Positions 58,710-64,000 of a stretch of 64,000 nucleotides of DNA are shown one piece after another. The notes under the pieces were generated by a model, which did no database searches, was not told where the DNA came from, and saw only the letters and a program-made list of their open reading frames with translations. The translations under genes were made by a program, and so were the position numbers. This DNA is from Gnetum montanum (Eukaryota > Streptophyta > Gnetopsida > Gnetales > Gnetaceae). Each line of letters starts with the position of its first letter. The first letter of the stretch is position 1. Location of the stretch: the NCBI GenBank assembly GCA_015680685.1, contig MNCI01003070.1, positions 730,135-794,134 on the forward strand. Reading direction: 5' to 3'.

Positions 58710-60540
58710 TCATGCATCATCTTCCGCTACATCATTGTTCCTTCCCTCAAAGGGCCTTTCATCTTCATCTGGATTCTGTGTCATAAAAAAATTAAAACAA
58801 ACAAAAAATAGTTAGCTAGAGTCACGATAGAAACTAGAATAAAATAAATTGCTGCATCGTGAAAAGTGACTAACTTGAGACAGCCCCATGCCTATCTCAG
58901 CAGGTATGTGATCCAAGATGATCTTGAGGCATTGCCATACCTCCTCTTCAGTAATATTTGCCCAATACCTATCACCCAAATCAGCTTCTGCTGCAACTTT
59001 CTTCTTTTCAGCAGCCATCCATCTAGGTGGCCCTAGAAAAAAGGAGGTAGTGGCGATCCCACCCGCCAAGAAACTCACTTCCCATTTAGGAGACTCAATG
59101 ACCATCACTTGTTGCATGAACGTTTTATAAGCCTCAGAAGCACCAATAGCATCAAGGAATACTTCATTAGTCTACAGCTTAACAGAAGTGTCCCAATACT
59201 GTTTATGGTAGGTAGCACATTCCAGTTTATACATATGCTTGTGGTTTTTCTGGGACTGCCCCCACTCGTAAACTCTTGCACTATAATATTTCCAATCTTG
59301 GTTCTTCTAGGCTAATAAGTCCATCTACATCCCCTGTTCTATTATTTCCCATGTGGCCTCGTTGTTGCACCACACGACCGTCCAATATCTTGCATAATAG
59401 ATTATAGTTGTGTGCCAACTGCCATCATTGGTATCTCGAGCTAAAAGGAACTCATTTCTAGAGTAGAGGTCCCCCACCTTGGCCGTTAGACTTGCCTTCT
59501 CTTGCTTGAGCCTCTGGACCCATTACCACAGGTCTTCGTTCATACGCCTGCACTCCCACAAGGAGCATGCCGAGTATAACGCACATTCGCTAACCTCGTC
59601 GTATATGCAACGAGGTATCTCAGTTACTTCTGATGGGAATGCAAGCATGACATCAACCTTATCTACTTGCTTCGGGTCCCGCTTAAGGTGAGAGGCTATC
59701 AACCATACATAAAAGGCATGAGTCACAGGTTAGCATAGAAAAGTTTAGCAGGTTAGCATAGCAAAGTTTAGCAGGTTAGTGTAGTAGAGTTTAACAAACT
59801 AAAAAAGCCTAGCATAGCTACTTCACTTACCCACTTCTAGATTGATCCGCTTTAGACGGTCAATCATGTCATTGACCACTCCTTGCATGAAGGTAAACTT
59901 ATCAAGGGTCTCGGCCCACGGTCGCAAGCGGATCAAAGAAGGCCCGAGGGTGTCAATAGTGGTGTCTTCTACACAACAAAATGTGTTAGTTATGACTGAG
60001 TGGACTACAATAAAGCTGATGAGCAACACAAATGACAGTGTTAAGCTCCTACCTAGCAAACCCTCAGGGGTGATAGNGGGGGGGGGGGGGGGGGGGGGTG
60101 TCACCCATTGACAAACTATCAAATATGCGATCAAACTCATCAGCATCAATTTGTAGCTCCTCCTTCTCTAGTTGAGTTAACATTATGGTAGCACCCTCTG
60201 CAGTCATCTGCTCCTTTGGCGCTGAACTACATTTAGCAAAGAGATCATCGGCAGAGGTCCCTTCCTGATTGACATGGGCCTCTTCTATATTTGTTGGGGC
60301 CCTTCTTTCTGTGGCACTAGCATTTTCCTCATCAGTAGGGGAGTCCTCTTCATCGGTAGAAACGTCCTCCTAGTTAGCAAGAGCGTTTTCCTCATCAACG
60401 GGAGCCCCTTCCTTTGCAGCAAGAACCCCTTTTTTCTTGACTGTGGCCCTTTCCTCTGTGGCTAGCACCCCCACATCTTTATTAGCCACCCCCATTTTGG
60501 GGGTCGTCACCTCTTCTCCTTCTTCCTCTTCCTCTTCTTC
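58710..60540 (-). pseudogene. Spliced antisense ORF of the Tat/Ogre-like element, 5' truncated
   Basis: Exon pieces on the minus strand are joined by good splice sites. An acidic first exon (60540-60053: a Glu run, many EE/DE pairs) has its acceptor TTAGCATAG at 60541. Intron 60052-59969 (84 nt) runs from CTAG|GTAGG to TTGTGTAG. The second exon, 59968-59831, ends G|GTAAGTG. A region 59726-58875 contains CIYDEVSECALYSACSLWECRRMNEDLW and GGIATTSFFLGPPRWMAAEKKK. Intron 58874-58776 (99 nt) runs from CAA|GTTAGT to GACACAG. The last exon, acidic, ends with TGA at 58712-58710. Four internal stops show decay. I recognise no domain. Antisense extra ORFs are known from Tat/Ogre-type elements; function unknown. 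Confidence 0.6.
60077..60098. other. N followed by 21 G: probable assembly artefact
   Basis: A single N at 60077 is followed directly by a 21-base G run (60078-60098), unlike anything else in the window. It falls inside the first antisense exon and makes a false Pro run in translation. Confidence 0.85.
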
Positions 60541-60689
60541 CTATGCTAATAAAGCATAGTTACATTAGCCAAAAGCATACTAATTTAAAATAGATGCTAC
60601 ACTGTGCTACATTACCTAGCATAGCACAACGTAGCAAGCATTCACTAAATAAACATGATATCAAATAAAAACAGGAGCGGGTGCTAATG

Positions 60690-61440
60690 GAGCTATTGGT
60701 GTGAGAGTTGCAGATGGATTTGAAGAATGGTATGCTTGTGGGTTATCTCCCCTAGAAGAAGGAGTTCTATAATACTCCCGAGCTTGGTAGTGATGTTGTG
60801 ATGTAACGTGGCCAATAGAGCCACATGGAGAGATTGGATGCTACACGCAGTAGCCATATGGGTCTGGTTCCCGGTAGGGGTATTGTTTCCTTGGTGGTGG
60901 CATCCCCCATGACTGTGGGTATTTCCACTATTAATGTTGCTCAACTGGTTGTGGTGGAGTTTCACTTGGATAATATGTTGAAGGTTGGTGGAACTGCCTT
61001 GGATTACCTTGGGGATAAGGTAACCGTTGAGGTGCTTGTCATTTATTAAGTCGTGGGATGAGTGCATACATCCCAAACTCCTGTAGATGTGATATTACTA
61101 GGCAACATCCCTTAGGATGGTCATATTGGCATATCTCACATCCACCGTCATTTTCCATGTATAAATCCACAACCTCTTCAGTGATGGCCATTTTGCCCTT
61201 ACCCTTGTTATGTGCATTGTCCACTTCTCTCTTTTTCTTTTTGTGATGGTCACTACCTTGCTCCCTCAACTCCTCTACAATTTTAAGAATAGTTTCAAAC
61301 CTACTATCTAGGGAGTCCCACATTTGGTCTAGCTTTGTCGATACTTCTATTTTTAACTTTTGGAGCGGCAAAGTTTTCCTATTCACCATCTATACTGACC
61401 TAAATCATCAGTGTAAGGCTGGAAGGAAACAGACACCGAA
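60690..61440 (-). pseudogene. Athila-like gag fragment
   Basis: The minus frame 61389-61039 reads TLPLQKLKIEVSTKLDQMWDSLDSRF, a basic stretch, then CEICQYDHPKGCC, matching the gag at 26530-26810 closely. The Pro/Gln-rich tail to about 60690 is out of frame. Only this middle part is left, with the Tat/Ogre-like element's end on its left side. Confidence 0.75.
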
Positions 61441-61449
61441 AGATCATCG

Positions 61450-62900
61450 GGCATGCACAGCTGACCCTGCCTTTGCTTTGAGGGCAAACTGGAAAAGGAA
61501 ATGAAGGTAGAGTGCCTTAGATGATCTACATGCAAATCAACCAAGGACTTCCCCAAGCGTAAACTATGGCTTGCGCTGGGGTTATCGTAACTTATGTCTT
61601 AAAACGTTAAGGATGCGCGTAAAATGTAAACAGGATCATAAAAACAAAGTATAACATAAACAGAATGTAAACTAAAATGTAGTAAACAAAGTGTAAATAG
61701 AACCTAAACTGAATATTAGACAGAATAAATGAAAATACCAGTTGGTTGGCAAAATGAACTGAATTGTATTGCTTAATAAAAAAGGTATGCACTGGTCAAA
61801 GCGTAGCTACATGTGTGGGTGGCAGGTCAAATGCCTAGCCCCAAGGGATGATGTGACATGATGATGTGATGTAATGTGATGTGATGAAGTGCTTGGATGC
61901 TTGAAGTTGAGTGTGTTGAGCACCCAAAGATTCGTTGTTCTCAGAATTACTGATCTCTCCTCTTGCCAACCCCGATTCATGTGAATTGATAGGCTATTTA
62001 TAGGGCTGGGCCAAGCTCAAGTGAAAAATTTCAGAATGGAATCAATGGTTGGGATTTAACAGGAAAATGGATCAAGTGACATGTGTCTGGTGGACAATTG
62101 TGCTTGGGTTGGATGCATGTTGGCGAGAGTTGGATGTATGTTGGCAGGCTACATTCTTGACCAGGTACATTGCATTTTACAACTCGTGGGTTACTCAAAC
62201 TAATGAAAGTACACTTAATTTAAATCGTGAGGGCCTAATATGCCCACAAATGAAGATTTATAATGAAATGTACAATAAGAGGAATTTGACCCAGCTCGCT
62301 TGACCATGGATCAAGTGCTGCAAGATGTCGGGATGTCAATTTGAGGTTGTTCGAGGCATCTCTATTTGACTAGGGCCTCCAACGTGAATTGTCTAGGCTT
62401 CAGTGTGTCTTTGGCATGTGTTAGACGTGTTTTTTGTGCAAACATGACTAGTAGTCACACTGCAATCATGCTGGGCATGACCTCAACATGACCTGAGCAT
62501 GAGCCACGCTGGGTGTGACCTCAACGTGACCTGAGCATGAGTCACGCTGGGTGTGACTTGAGCGTGAGGTGGGTAAAATGCAATTTTTGACACCAAATTT
62601 TGAAATTTTAAGCTTGTTTCTAAGTACAACTGCTGCCTGCCTGTGTGTGATCTAGATCTGGAAATTTGAGCTTGAATCTGTGTAATTTGGAGCCCAATTG
62701 GGTAGGTCACACTATCGTCATGCTTAGCGTGACTTGCAGTGTGACCTAAAAACTTGCAATTTTTGACACTGGGTGCTGAACACTGNACAGTGTGACCTAA
62801 AAACTTGCAATTTTTGACACTGGGTGCTGAACACTGGAATTTTGAACTTCGAAAAATTGACCTCTACTTTTGACTTGATTTGACATTTCTTGGAGTTGTT
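61450..62900 (-). repeat. LTR-like sequence in reverse orientation (boundaries unclear)
   Basis: A reversed TATA (CTATTTATAG, 61994-62003) is preceded on the minus strand by a block of repeated GAGCATGAGCCACGCTGG / GCGTGACCTCAACGTGACC motifs (62480-62580), the same U3-like plan as the other LTRs. Similar motifs recur at 63420-63660 (CAGCGTGAG, CAGCATGA). I could not fix TG...CA ends. The N at 62786 disturbs the region. Confidence 0.4.
62737..62836. repeat. 49-bp perfect duplicate around an N
   Basis: 62737-62785 and 62788-62836 are identical and separated only by N and A. This is best explained as an unmerged assembly overlap. Confidence 0.85.
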
Positions 62901-64000
62901 CATGTTGAGGGTGAGAAAACTGCCTTGGGTAGGCTAGGTGTGAGCTCAATTCTTTAGCCAAATTTTTCCTTCTAAATGCTCAAAAGGGCTTGAGTCATTT
63001 TCATTTTAAAGTGCTAAGCTGAAATTAGTGGTGTTTCATTGGTCCCTCTTTGTTGACATCTAGAGGGATTCACCCAAGAGGCATTGACAAAGAAGTGCAA
63101 AACACCATGAACAACCAAGTACCAAACATTAACCATCAGCCCTTGGCTAGATGTCATTACTCTATTTTCAAAAGTACATGAGGGAATGTGGTTCAAGATG
63201 CAAGGGATTGGTTGTAACCGAGGGAAGTCAAGAGATGATTAAGGGTAAGTTGGGCCAAGGCCAACAAGCCTCAGTGTGAGTATGGGCTACAACCATCATT
63301 GCAAGGAAGGCCTGCTTTCCTTTTCGTTTTCTATCGTTAGGGTGACTGCCGAGTTACTACGGGGTTTTAGTGTCAATCAATTTTTGTTCTCTTTCTATGC
63401 CAATTGTGAGCACAAATTTCCCTATGGGTAGCATGAGCGCCTAGTTTATAGCATGAGTGGCCAAACATGCCCTCAGGGTGAATGGCTTGGACAGACGTCA
63501 GCATGAATGTGAGTTTGGGACATCAGCATGCATTGGGAGGGAAGGTTAGCTGGAAGGCCCAACGTGAACTAATGTAAGAGCAGTTCCAGCGTGAGTGTGA
63601 GTGAAGGAAATCCTGTGTGAGTTGTGCAGTGTGAGCCCTCCATCCAGCGTGAGCCCTTTTGGCCACCGCATGAGTTTCGTTGGGGGAGGCTCATTACTTA
63701 TTTCATGTTTATGCCACTCATTTGTTTTCCTCATCCTTGCTTTAACAAATGTTTATGTTCTATAGTTTTGTGTGGATTTATTATGAAATGGAATTCAAAC
63801 ATAACAAACTAGATTTCAATGTACCTCGACAAGTGTTAACTACACCAAATAAATATTGTTGCCCTCATCCCATGGGGTGGGATATTTGTTTATGTGATTT
63901 TTTTGGTTTTATGTGATGTTGATCTATTCATAGTTTTTGGATTTTTCACTTACCCAATATTTTGGTTATGTGCAGGGGACCTAAATCTTCTCTCCTCGTT
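62900..64000. other. No gene recognised
   Basis: Contains further GTGAG/CATGAG-rich repeats at 63420-63660 and AT-rich sequence to the window end. No protein domain seen. Confidence 0.5.

Overview
This window is repeat-dominated nuclear DNA of a land plant, most likely a seed plant with a large genome (a gymnosperm would fit, but nothing here proves it). The evidence is a plant-type L-gulonolactone-oxidase-like gene with a GT-AG intron, plant L1-type LINE proteins (DUF4283-like ORF1 with zinc knuckle; ORF2 with endonuclease, RT and zf-RVT), Athila-like and Tat/Ogre-like Ty3/gypsy retrotransposons, tRNA-derived SINE candidates and strong AT-richness outside the host gene. Three isolated N bases show that it comes from a scaffolded assembly.

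Host genes. Only one host gene looks intact: the gulonolactone-oxidase-like gene at 12619-15163 on the minus strand (two exons, 585 codons, GC-rich exons in AT-rich surroundings). A second, opposite-strand paralogue at 25024-25659 has lost its middle and joins an N-terminal part to a C-terminal part. The LINE and LTR debris lie between the two.

Layout. 1-7138: 3' part of an Athila-like element (integrase remnant, long spacer, internal U3-like block, predicted leader intron, accessory ORF, 3' LTR). 7139-8076: remnant of an older LTR. 8351-9378: solo LTR with a 5-bp target duplication. 9384-12600: no gene. 12619-15685: host gene and promoter. 15702-20947: full-length LINE with a perfect 16-bp target duplication. 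21087-21212: SINE candidate. 21364-23463: two Athila-family LTRs, head to head. 23570-24800: decayed gag. 25024-25659: broken host paralogue. 25990-33839: Athila-like gag-PR-RT-RH-IN remnant with 3' LTR. 35948-36808: minus-strand LTR with a tRNA-Asp-type primer-binding site. 36809-40503: compact element with no coding capacity (long LTRs, 378-bp interior). 43679-43835: SINE with a 17-bp target duplication. 44824-52450: LTR split by a minus-strand Athila-like derivative that keeps its accessory ORF and a piece of gag. 52648-60670: Tat/Ogre-like element with LTR, PBS, gag, protease and a spliced antisense ORF but no visible RT or integrase. 60690-61440: another Athila-type gag piece. 61450-64000: LTR-like sequence in reverse orientation, then nothing recognisable.

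The most interesting pattern is regulatory. Each LTR subfamily carries its own cluster of short self-complementary U3 motifs. In both Athila-like elements that keep the accessory ORF, a second cluster of the same motif type as that element's own LTR, plus a TATA box and a predicted leader intron, lies just upstream of that ORF. The Tat/Ogre-like element shows a similar link between its U3 and the upstream region of its antisense ORF.
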